The translations under genes were made by a program, and so were the position numbers. Of a stretch of DNA of 34,197 nt, positions 24,641-34,197 are shown in pieces. This DNA comes from Paramecium octaurelia (taxonomy: Eukaryota > Ciliophora > Oligohymenophorea > Peniculida > Parameciidae), in the NCBI GenBank assembly GCA_905182995.1, contig CAJJDP010000179.1, positions 1 through 34,197 on the forward strand. Reading direction: 5' to 3'. Position 1 is the first letter of the stretch; each line of letters opens with the position of its first letter. Under the pieces are notes generated by a model. It saw only the letters and a program-made list of their open reading frames with translations, did no database searches and had not been told where the DNA came from.

Positions 24641-27600
24641 TTGATGCATTAGATTAAATGCAAAGATGTGAGGAAGCAACAAATTTGGAAGATTAAAATC
24701 CTGAAGATTATCATAAAGAAGGTATACTTTTTTGAATAATCTATCTCTTTTTAGCTATTGCTTTATATAAGCTGAAAAGGTTTTAGGATGCATTAGACTA
24801 TTTTGATTTAGCGATTTAAAAATATCCAAAATTTTCAGACCACTATTATGGCAAAGGTAAATTTGAAAATACATACCTTTGTAGCGGAAACATTACAAAA
24901 AATGCTAAAATTTGAAGATGCATTGAAACATTACAATCAAGCTATTCATTTAAACCCTAATAAATCAGGATACTATAATAGCAAAGGTAGAAAGTAAAAT
25001 GCATATCTGTAGCTATGACTTTAAGGCTGATGAATAGATTTGAAGAAGCTTTGCTAATTTATGATTAAGCTATTAATAAAAATCCTGATATATCAGAATA
25101 TTATTATAATAAAGGTTAATATAAAATGCATAATTGTCTAGCTGTGACTTTAAGAGTAATGAATAGATTTAATCAATCATTGGAATATTATGATTTAGCT
25201 ATACAAAACAACCCAAAAATTTCTGATTATTATAATGGCAAAGGTACTAATAAACCATGGATTATTGTGTAGCAATAACTTTAAGACAACTAAATGTATA
25301 TGAAAAAGCATTGGATAATCATGATTTAGCTATAAAAATAAACCCAGAAAACTCAGAATTTTATAGGAGCAAAGGTAAAAATTAAAATGATATTTTGAAG
25401 CAATAACATTAGAAAAAATCAGCATGTATGAAGAAGCATTGGAATTTTATGATCTAGCTATACAGAAAAACCCAGAAGACTCAGATTATTATAATGGCAG
25501 AGGTAAACATTTAATAATATATTGTGAAGCATAAACTTTAAGGCAAATGAATAGATATTAGGAAGCATTAAAATGTTATGATTAAGCAATACAAAAAAAC
25601 CCTGAAAATTCAGATTATTATAACAGCAAAGGTTTATTCATAATATAGATTATTATATAGCAATAACCTTAAGACTATTGAGAAGGAATAAGGAAGCATT
25701 GGAATTTCATAATTTAGCTATAGAAAAAAATTCAGAAAATTCAGAGTATTATAATGGCAAAGGTAGAAGTATAATGTGAGGTTTTTAAGCAACAACTTTA
25801 AGGATGATGAATAGATGTGGAGAAGCTTTGGAATACTTTGATTTCGCTATTCAGAAAAACCCAGAAAATGCAACATATTACTATCACAAAGGTATTTTGA
25901 TAATTGCATACTGATAGCTGATACTCTAGATATAATGAATAGATCTGAACAAGCATTGGAATATTATGATTTAGCAATATAGAGAAATCCTGAAGATTCT
26001 GATTTTTATAATGGGAAAGGTAAAAGTAAGTTGAATTTGTATAGCAATTTCTTTAAGTCAAATGTGCAGATATTAAGAGGCTTTATTCTATTATGACTTA
26101 GCTATTTAAAAAAACATTTAAAAAGCAGAATATTGTAATAACAAAGGTAGATAGTAACGTTAATTTTTGTGTAGCATTAACTTTAAGAAAAATGAATAGA
26201 TATTAAGAGGCTTTAGCATGTTTGAATTATGCAACTCAACAAAATCCTGAAAATTCAACTTATTACTATCACATAGGTATTTTGATAATTACATAAGCTA
26301 GCTGATATTCTAGATATAATGAATAGATATGAACAAGCATTGGAATATTATGATTTAGCTATAGAGAAAAACCCTGAAGATTCTGATTTTTATAATGGAA
26401 AAGGTAAAAAGTAAATTGAAGTTATGTAGGATTAACATTAAGGAATATGAACAAATATGAAGAAGCATTAGAATGCTTTAATTAAGCAATAATAAAAAAT
26501 CCTGAAAAAGAAATTTCTTATTATAACAAAGGTATCATAATTGAAAACTGATAGCAATTGTTTTATAATAAATGAATAGATCTGAATAAGCTTTGGAATA
26601 TTATGATTTAGCTATATAGAAAAACCCTGAAGATTCTGATTTTTATAATGGCAAAGGTACAAAGTAAATAACATTATGTATAGCANGGCAAATGAATAGA
26701 TATTAGGAAGCATTAAAATGTTATGATTAAGCAATACAAAAAAACCCTGAAAATTCAGATTATTATAACAGCAAAGGTTTATTCATAATATAGATTATTA
26801 TATAGCAATAACCTTAAGACTATTGAGAAGGAATAAGGAAGCATTGGAATTTCATAATTTAGCTATAGAAAAAAATTCAGAAAATTCAGAGTATTATAAT
26901 GGCAAAGGTAGAAGTATAATGTGAGGTTTTTAAGCAACAACTTTAAGGATGATGAATAGATGTGGAGAAGCTTTGGAATACTTTGATTTCGCTATTCAGA
27001 AAAACCCAGAAAATGCAACATATTACTATCACAAAGGTATTTTGATAATTGCATACTGATAGCTGATACTCTAGATATAATGAATAGATCTGAACAAGCA
27101 TTGGAATATTATGATTTAGCAATATAGAGAAATCCTGAAGATTCTGATTTTTATAATGGGAAAGGTAAAAGTAAGTTGAATTTGTATAGCAATTTCTTTA
27201 AGTCAAATGTGCAGATATTAAGAGGCTTTATTCTATTATGACTTAGCTATTTAAAAAAACATTTAAAAAGCAGAATATTGTAATAACAAAGGTAGATAGT
27301 AACGTTAATTTTTGTGTAGCATTAACTTTAAGAAAAATGAATAGATATTAAGAGGCTTTAGCATGTTTGAATTATGCAACTCAACAAAATCCTGAAAATT
27401 CAACTTATTACTATCACATAGGTATTTTGATAATTACATAAGCTAGCTGATATTCTAGATATAATGAATAGATATGAACAAGCATTGGAATATTATGATT
27501 TAGCTATAGAGAAAAACCCTGAAGATTCTGATTTTTATAATGGAAAAGGTAAAAAGTAAATTGAAGTTATGTAGGATTAACATTAAGGAATATGAACAAA

Positions 27601-28559
27601 TATGAAGAAGCATTAGAATGCTTTAATTAAGCAATAATAAAAAATCCTGAAAAAGAAATTTCTTATTATAACAAAGGTATCATAATTGAAAACTGATAGC
27701 AATTGTTTTATAATAAATGAATAGATCTGAATAAGCTTTGGAATATTATGATTTAGCTATATAGAAAAACCCTGAAGATTCTGATTTTTATAATGGCAAA
27801 GGTACAAAGTAAATAACATTATGTATAGCATTTACTTTAACTCAGTTGTAAAGATATGAATAAGCATTATACTATTATGATTAAGCAATTTAAAAAAACT
27901 GTGAAAGATCAGAATATTTCAATAATGCAGGTAAAATGTAGAGTTATTTTTGCAGCTTTTACATTAAGATAATTGAGTAGATATATAGAAGCATTGGAGT
28001 ATTATGATTTAGCTATAGAAAGAAACCCAGAAAATTCAGATTATTATAATGGCAAAGGTGAAAGTAACTTATTATACTGTAGCATTAACTTTAAATTATT
28101 TGAAAAGGTACGAAGAAGCTTTGGAATATTATGATTAAGCTATAAAGAGAAACCCAGAAAATTCAGATTATTATTTTAGCAAATGTATGAGTTATTATGT
28201 GTTTTTGTTTAGCAATAATTTTAAGGCTTATGTGTAAGTATGATGAAGCTGTGGAATATTGTGATTCAGCTATAGAAAAATATCCATAAAATTCTGATTA
28301 TTAATATGGCAAAGGTAAAAATTAATTATGTTTTTATAGGATTAACTTTAAGACTAATGTGTAAATACGAAGAAGCATTGGAATATTTTGATTCAGCTAT
28401 AGAGAAAAACCCATAAAAATCAGAATATTATAATGACAGAGGTAAAAATGAAGCATGCTAGTTATAGCATAAACTTTACAGCAATTGAGTAGATTTGAAG
28501 AAGCATAAGAATGCTACATTATAATGAAAAACATAGAATAAAAAAAAAAAATAGGTTGA
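24641..28559 (+). CDS. TPR-repeat protein, one repeat per exon
   Basis: Tetratricopeptide repeats form a helical superhelix that binds other proteins; the partner cannot be told from sequence. Read with TAA/TAG as Gln, exons end AAAG (Lys plus first base of Gly/Ala) and are joined by phase-1 GT-AG introns. Full exons are exactly 102 nt, 34 residues, with a consensus like TLRxMNRYEEALEYYDLAI then KNPENSDYYNGKG. Examples are 24755-24856, 24885-24986, 25013-25114, 25142-25243, 25273-25374, 25401-25502, then on to 28340-28441. There are 21 introns of 23-33 nt; most end TAG, three end AAG (after 25374, 25502 and 25762). Without the artefactual block there are 22 exons: a short first one (24641-24721, a TPR lacking about seven residues), 20 full repeats, and a last exon (28468-28559) ending in TGA. 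The 5' end is unresolved: an ATG at 24658 would give about 731 residues, but an intron acceptor at 24640 suggests more upstream. In the raw sequence the N at 26686 breaks exon 17, whose full form is 27829-27930. No signal peptide or other domain is seen. Confidence 0.85.
25542..26685. repeat. Contig overlap 3, left copy (1144 bp)
   Basis: This block recurs at 26687-27830 with a constant offset of 1145 and the single N at 26686 between the copies. Introns as well as exons match, which would be remarkable for a real duplication ending on an N. It inflates the TPR gene by about nine repeats in the raw sequence. Confidence 0.92.
26687..27830. repeat. Contig overlap 3, right copy (1144 bp)
   Basis: This is the second copy of 25542-26685. 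It starts mid-exon (GGCAAATGAATAG, inside the exon that begins at 25530) and runs on into unique TPR sequence at 27831. Joining 26685 directly to 27831 restores a complete exon in frame. Confidence 0.92.
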
Positions 28560-29631
28560 ACGATTAGCAGTTATGATATCAATTAAAACCATTTTATTAA
28601 AGATTGAAAAAATTATCCTATTTATGGTTATATTCAAAAATGATTTTATAAATATCAATTTGATTCCCTTGAATATCCAAACATCATTTTGACTTTTTTG
28701 TTTTAAAATTTTTGTTAATTTAAGTTATTGTATGAAACTTTAAAACAATTACAATAATTAAAAACTATGAGAATTTGAAGACGATATTGTTACTAAATTA
28801 AATCAAATCCTAAGGCCCCTGTGTGATGTAAAGTGATCAATACATTGTTATAAGTTTACGTAATATTCTTTGTTACATTTATATCAAGTATTAGTCAGCT
28901 CAATAAATCTATTAGATTTTATCATTCATTTAATAAGTTAAAACATAAACAGAACTAGTTATCGATGATATTGAGTTATTAATAATTTCTTCTTAAATAT
29001 AATCTAAGTAAAATTGAAGTAGATGAACATCTAAGTTGATATTTCAAGGATTAAAGTAATTTATTGTTATACATGGAATCTGCATTTATATATATAAAAC
29101 TAATTGAAGAAGTTGTTGATGATTTGCTATTTTTTGTGATCACTTAGAAAAATATTAAAGATGAAATGAAAATGTACAATTTTTTTGGATAAAATGTATT
29201 TTTGTTCTTTTATTTCATTAACTTATCCAGAAATAATAATTACATTTATTGATATTGATTCATTAAAAAAAAATAATTAAATTTCTACTCATAGAAATTC
29301 ATTGAATCACATTTCTATTTTGTACGAAAGAATTATGAGGGTTATACACTTTACTAGGAGAAAAAAAAATTAGAAATTCTAGGTTTTGAATATTTTTTTA
29401 TACCTGTATTAGAAAAATCCTGAAAATACTTATTATCATCATACTACCATAGTTTATTGTAATATAGAAATTGACTAATATTTAGGGATGATCAATAAAA
29501 AGTTGAAAAGATTATTAAAACATTTTGTATTATCAATCTTATTAAAAAAGACTCATAGATATTTTATTCTACAAACAAGAAGATAATGATTGTAATTTTA
29601 AATGTGTAATACTTTGTAAATAATCTTTCTC
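28560..29631. other. Intergenic region between convergent TPR and WD40 genes
   Basis: The two flanking genes point towards each other, so this holds both 3' ends. It is AT-rich with many short homopolymer runs. I see no gene; the 60-residue standard-code frame at 28476-28658 (minus) is a shadow overlapping the TPR gene's last exon. Confidence 0.6.
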
Positions 29632-32600
29632 TCACTTTTATTATTCTTACAAATGATTCTCCAAAAAAAGACTTCCTTTAAATTTTAAATAGGATCTTAA
29701 ATCTAGTCCTTAATAATTTATGAATTCTCCTTTGAAAATTAAAGCACCAAAAGCCTAAAATATTGGTATTTTAGATATACGCAGAATAGTCACATTATTA
29801 ACTAAATATTATTAAAATAAAATTACCTTTAAAAAGTTTTTTTAATTCAATCTATTCCAATTTTACCATTACTTCTTATTAATTTTAATCTGACTCTTCA
29901 ATTTCAATTATACCCTTCACATCCCATAAACGAATAGACATATCATCACTGCAAGATGCTAACACAGCTCCATCAGGAGAGAAGCATACTGAATTGATGC
30001 AATTATAATGACCTTTCAATGAGGCCCTTAGTTCTTCCCTCTTAACATCCCATATATTGATATCTTGATCTAAACTACCAGAGGCTAAAATAGTACTATC
30101 AGGAGAGAAGCATAATGATTTGACCTGACGAATATGGGCAACTAACTTTGTTTTTTTTTATCCTGTCTTAACATCCCATAAAAGAATTGAATTGTCTGCA
30201 CTACCGGATGCTAATATAGTATCATTAGGAGAGAAGCATACTGAATTGATACAACCATCATGACCTTCTAATGTGGCTTTTTATTTACCTGTTTTAACAT
30301 CCCATATTCTGATGTATTGATCTACACCTCCAGATACTAATAAAGTACCATCATAAGAGAATTATATTGTAAGGACATAATAAGTATGACCATCTAACTT
30401 TGCTTTTTATTATCCTGTGTTGACATCAAATAAAAGTATAAACTTATCATCACTACAAGATGCTAATAAAGTACCATCAGGAGAGAAACTCACTGATTGA
30501 ACCCATTTAGTATGAACTTTTAATTAATATTTTTATTATTTTGTTTTAACATCCCATAAAATGGTGTCATATATGCTGCCTGATGCTAATAATGTACCAT
30601 CAGGGGAGAAATTGGCGGAAGTAACAACTGATGAATGACCATCTAATTTTGCTTTTTATTATCCTGTCTTAGCATCCCATAAACGGATAGACTTATCTGA
30701 ACTAGCAGATGCTAAAGTAGTACCATCAGGAGAGAAGCATATTGAATTGATTAAATTATCATGACCTTCTAAACTTGATTTTTACAATGCTATCTTAACA
30801 TCCCATAAACCGATGGTCTGATCGAAACTACCAGAAGCTAATGTTTTGCCATCAGGAGAGAAGCTTATTGATGAGACTCCTTCAGAATGACCCTCCAATT
30901 TAGCTTTTTACTGTGCTGTCTTAACATCCCAAATAAGAATTGACTTATCCCAACTAGCAGAAGCTATCATAGCACCATCTGGAGAGAAGCAAGCTTATAG
31001 AATATGATCTTTATGGCCAACCAACTTAGCTTTTTATAATCCTGTCTTAAAATCCCAAATTGTGATATTTTTATCGTAACCTCCAGCTGCCAATGTTCTA
31101 CCATCAGGAGAGAAGACCACATTATTAACTTCAAATTCATGATCTAATTTTGATTTTTAACTTCCTGTTTCAGCATCCCATAAACGGACTGATCTATCCT
31201 CACTACTTGAAGCTAATGTCGTACCATCAGGAGAATAGCAAATCGATAAAACAGCGTTAGTATGACCAAGAAATTTTGATTTTTACTGTCCTGTTTTGAC
31301 ATCCCATAAACGGATAAAGTTATCCTTACTACTTGATGCTAATATAGCACTATCAGGAGAAAAGCACACTGAGCAAACAACATTAGTGTGACCTTCCAAT
31401 CTGGCCTTTTTTTATCCTGTCATAACATCCCATAAACGAATACACTTATCATAGCTACAAGATGCTAAAGTTTTACCATCAGGAGAGAAGGACACTTAAT
31501 TGATCCAGCCATAATGACCAAACAACTAAGCTTTTTCTTATCCTGTCTTCAAATCCCATAAACGAATAGATTTATCCAAACTGCATGAAGCCAATATCGA
31601 ACCATCAGGTGAGAAGCATACGGATTTAACACCACCACTATGACCATCTAATCTATTAAATTGATTTATTCTAATGTTCTTCCATTTACACCTGAGTAAT
31701 TAAGCTCCATTTAAATTTATGCCTGTTATATCTACGTTATTAAATTCAGATCCACTCAAATTACACCTTAATAAATTTGCTCCTATTAAAGATGTATTCT
31801 AAATCTTAATATCTTGAAATTATTAGTTTGTCATATCAATCTTCATTTTTACTAATAAATGAATTGCATTTGAACCGCACTAAATCAGTTATTCGTCTAT
31901 AGCTGTTAAATGTACCAAAAATTTTAAGAATTCTATTATGTTATTATCCTCTCTTATTCTTTTAATAAGATCATATATCTTTTAATAATAGATTTCAGCA
32001 GAATAATCATTTTTATTAAAGTCATGCTCCTTGAGATTTCTGGTAACCTCAATAATTTTATTGGTACAACTATTTTCTAAGTGTTCATTAAGTTTTTGTT
32101 GAGTTTCATCCTTCTTTAGAAATCCATAGAAATCTGAGATGTTTTCTTTTTTCAGCAGTTCAATGATTAAACTGAAAATTTTGACGTCAATATCTTTTAC
32201 AGAAGTTAATAGATCATCAATGTCTTTTTCGACTTTTAAACCTTCTCTTTCTTTTTGAATTGGTTGGATATTTAACTGTGCTTACCTATTAAATGAAAAA
32301 ATCTCTTCCATTTCTTATCTTACCTTTCCGATGAAATCCTTTACTTCTTTATCCAAAAAAATCCTTCCCTTTTCCAACAGCTCAATATAAGAATTCTTCT
32401 AAACAATCCAATAATTTAATGTTGATCCTTCAGCAATTTGTACTAAATTTTCTAATTCATTTTTTAAGAATTCTGCAGGGTTATGGATGGTGTCAATAAT
32501 TATTTTATAAAAGGTGTTGTTTTCCTATTCAATCTAATCGTATATTTATTGGATTGATTATAATAATTCTTCAAAAATTTACTTCAGCAAACTTTCGGTT

Positions 32601-32839
32601 TGAGTAAGCACAGAGATCAATTTTATTCTCTTTTATTTTACTTCAGATGCCTCATCAAACTAATAATCTGCTAATTTCTTGCTAACTTTTTCTTTAAATA
32701 ATTCAATCGAAACTATATGTTTAAAATCTACTCCATGTAGATATTGACATTTGTGACAAAGTTTTCTTTTTAATTTACACTCATGAGGAGCTAAACATAT
32801 CAAAGAGATTGGATTTTCTTTATGAAAAATACAATTCAT
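29632..32839 (-). CDS. B-box-like, pentapeptide and 14-blade WD40 repeat protein
   Basis: In the ciliate code one exon (32839-29827) is open throughout with no TGA and joins across a 25-nt intron to a second (29801-29632) ending in TGA: 1060 residues. Residues 1-41 have a B-box-like zinc pattern: Cys3, His6, Cys15, Cys21, Cys28, Cys31, His35 and His41. Residues about 45-335 are charged and probably helical or coiled-coil, a TRIM-like arrangement. Residues about 340-385 resemble pentapeptide repeats ([20 protein letters not shown]), ending KWKNIRINQ. Residues about 394-975 hold 14 WD40 repeats with a period near 42 residues (wording like [15 protein letters not shown] and [14 protein letters not shown]), enough for two seven-blade propellers; the tenth repeat has FD for WD. 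A tail follows ([19 protein letters not shown], ending QEQQK). Such proteins serve as protein-binding scaffolds; zinc binding or ubiquitin-ligase activity is not shown, since no RING precedes the B-box. The start is the first in-frame ATG and begins the zinc motif. Confidence 0.9.
29802..29826 (-). other. 25-nt spliceosomal intron of the WD40 gene
   Basis: On the minus strand the intron starts GTAATTTTA and ends TATTTAG, within the 20-35 nt size known for Paramecium introns. Removing it joins LKKLFK to [11 protein letters not shown] and shifts to the frame that ends at TGA 29634-29632. Without splicing, the frame runs into different sequence, so the intron decides the C-terminus. Confidence 0.8.
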
Positions 32840-34197
32840 TATTTTTTTTATTTTTTGAATTTCAATTCCTTTAACTTAAGCTTTAGAGAAAAAATATAAT
32901 TTATCTTGTTAAGACTTTATGTAAATTTGATTATATTGTGATTGAAGTAAAATATGGTATTGAGAATAGATTCTGGATTTTCATAATTACCTTAATCTGA
33001 ATTCCATGATTGATTGAATCATTTTTCTTGATAATCATCTTTATTTAAGCATAAATAGTAATTTCAACAAATAATTAAAAGATGGGAAAATGTTGAACAA
33101 AAACCTTGTTCGCTCTTTAATATATGTAATAATGTGTATTGAATTTTTCGGTTAAGTGAGAATTGTTATTCTTTTTGGTTCTAAGAGATAATTTAAAATT
33201 TAATATATGTTTATTTGAGGTTTTAGTTATTTTTTTTAAATATGTTCTTGGAAATCTCATTATTTTATAATTTATTATAAGACTAGGGAAAGCGAAATCA
33301 TAAGGAAGATGAGAAAACGTTTCACAAAAAGTGATCTTCTATAATTCTGAGTTTAGCTTGTTTTAATATTAATAATGGTTTGCACTAGCAAAACCTAAAA
33401 AATAATTGATAATAGAAAAAAGAATAAAGAATAAATGTGAGAACTATCTGAACATACATAAATTTTATTCACATGATGGAGATTCATCACTTGAAATTAT
33501 GTCATTATTCTAAAAATAGATAAAATATTGTTAAGTATGAAAGAAAAATAATCAAACCTGACTAAAAGGAAAAAGTGGAGTTAGAAGCAGGGGGAGTAGC
33601 GCCTTTGATATCGAGTGCGGAGTTGTTTTTAGTTTTTATTTAAGCCTCCTAGAAGCCATTTTGATTCTATGCCATAAATCACAAAATGGATTCGTGCTGG
33701 TTTCAACTATACATTCCTTTTTATTCGGCATAATTATTATTGCAAGTTACATTGTTATAGCATTAATTGTTATTATATAGATGTTGGCGATATATGCAAT
33801 TTTGGCTCTTTTTGTCAGGAGAGTCTAATAAATATTTCATGAAAGATATGTATGAGGTTTTTCTATGCATTTGTAAAAGTGCTAGAAAAGTAATATATAT
33901 ATTAGAGAAGTGGTTTAGAGAATTTGACCTGTAATTGGCTAAAATGACTTTAGATGATTATTGGTTTAATTGTTTAATTGATTGTTTTATTTTTTGGTTC
34001 TTTTGTGTTAAAATTTCAGTTTACTTTAATGTTTGAGGTGATAAATATTTTAATTGTAAATGGATAATCGTTTTTGTTTTTACATTACTTTAAAATTTTT
34101 AGAGCCAAGATTATTTAAAAACATTTTATACATAAATATATTTAAATATATCAGTTGTAATTTGATTCTTTCTTTCTAATGATTGTTAATAGTAATA
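32840..34197. other. Upstream region of the WD40 gene, no gene seen
   Basis: This is the 5' flank of the intact WD40 gene, which begins at 32839 on the minus strand, so its promoter should lie within the first few hundred bases; I can point to no specific element in such AT-rich sequence. No other coding sequence, tRNA or telomeric repeat was recognised up to the window end. Confidence 0.5.

Noticed and set aside
28476..28658. 60-residue minus-strand ORF
   Set aside because: It overlaps the last TPR exon on the other strand and is hydrophobic without recognisable features; treated as a shadow.
32290..32327. Possible 38-nt intron (GTAAGATAAG...AATAG) in the WD40 gene
   Set aside because: It is longer than typical introns here and its removal would break an otherwise continuous frame; read through, it encodes a sensible helical stretch.

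Overview
The window reads as ciliate DNA, most likely from Paramecium. Three things show this. It is very AT-rich. Long reading frames appear only if TAA and TAG are read as glutamine with TGA as the sole stop. Introns are tiny (23-33 nt, GT...AG, mostly GTA...TAG). Standard-code ORFs are therefore misleading here: only the 95-residue helicase-like fragment is meaningful, and it is a piece of a broken gene.

The sequence is a scaffold with three single-N joins (5854, 12535, 26686). At each join, the sequence after the N restarts as a copy of the sequence before it (1382, 1257 and 1144 bp; I see no difference between copies). These look like overlapping contig ends that were never merged, not biological tandem duplications. 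The true locus is about 3.8 kb shorter, and every feature inside these blocks is listed twice in the raw coordinates.

Layout: (1) About 1-21,000 is gene-poor. I can defend only decayed relics there: an XPD/ERCC2 (Rad3-family) helicase pseudogene on the minus strand (about 4340-7093 including the duplicated copy), a weak kinesin-like motor fragment near 10,530-10,874, and a few unidentified coding-like scraps. (2) 21,055-22,616 (minus) is a damaged WD40 gene, a shortened paralogue of the intact gene at the far end. (3) 24,641-28,559 (plus) is a TPR-repeat gene in which every repeat is its own 102-nt exon. After the overlap is collapsed it has 22 visible exons, 20 of them full 34-residue TPRs. 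(4) 29,632-32,839 (minus) is an intact 1060-residue protein: B-box-like zinc motif, helical region, pentapeptide-like segment, 14 WD40 repeats and a C-terminal tail, with one 25-nt intron.

The three genes in the right third are all repeat-built scaffold proteins. The two WD40 genes are clearly homologous (shared N-terminal helical segment, shared pentapeptide-to-WD junction), so this end of the window looks like a place where repeat proteins expand and decay. I see no direct evidence that the TPR and WD40 products work together. No CRISPR array, rRNA, clear transposon or telomeric repeat was recognised.
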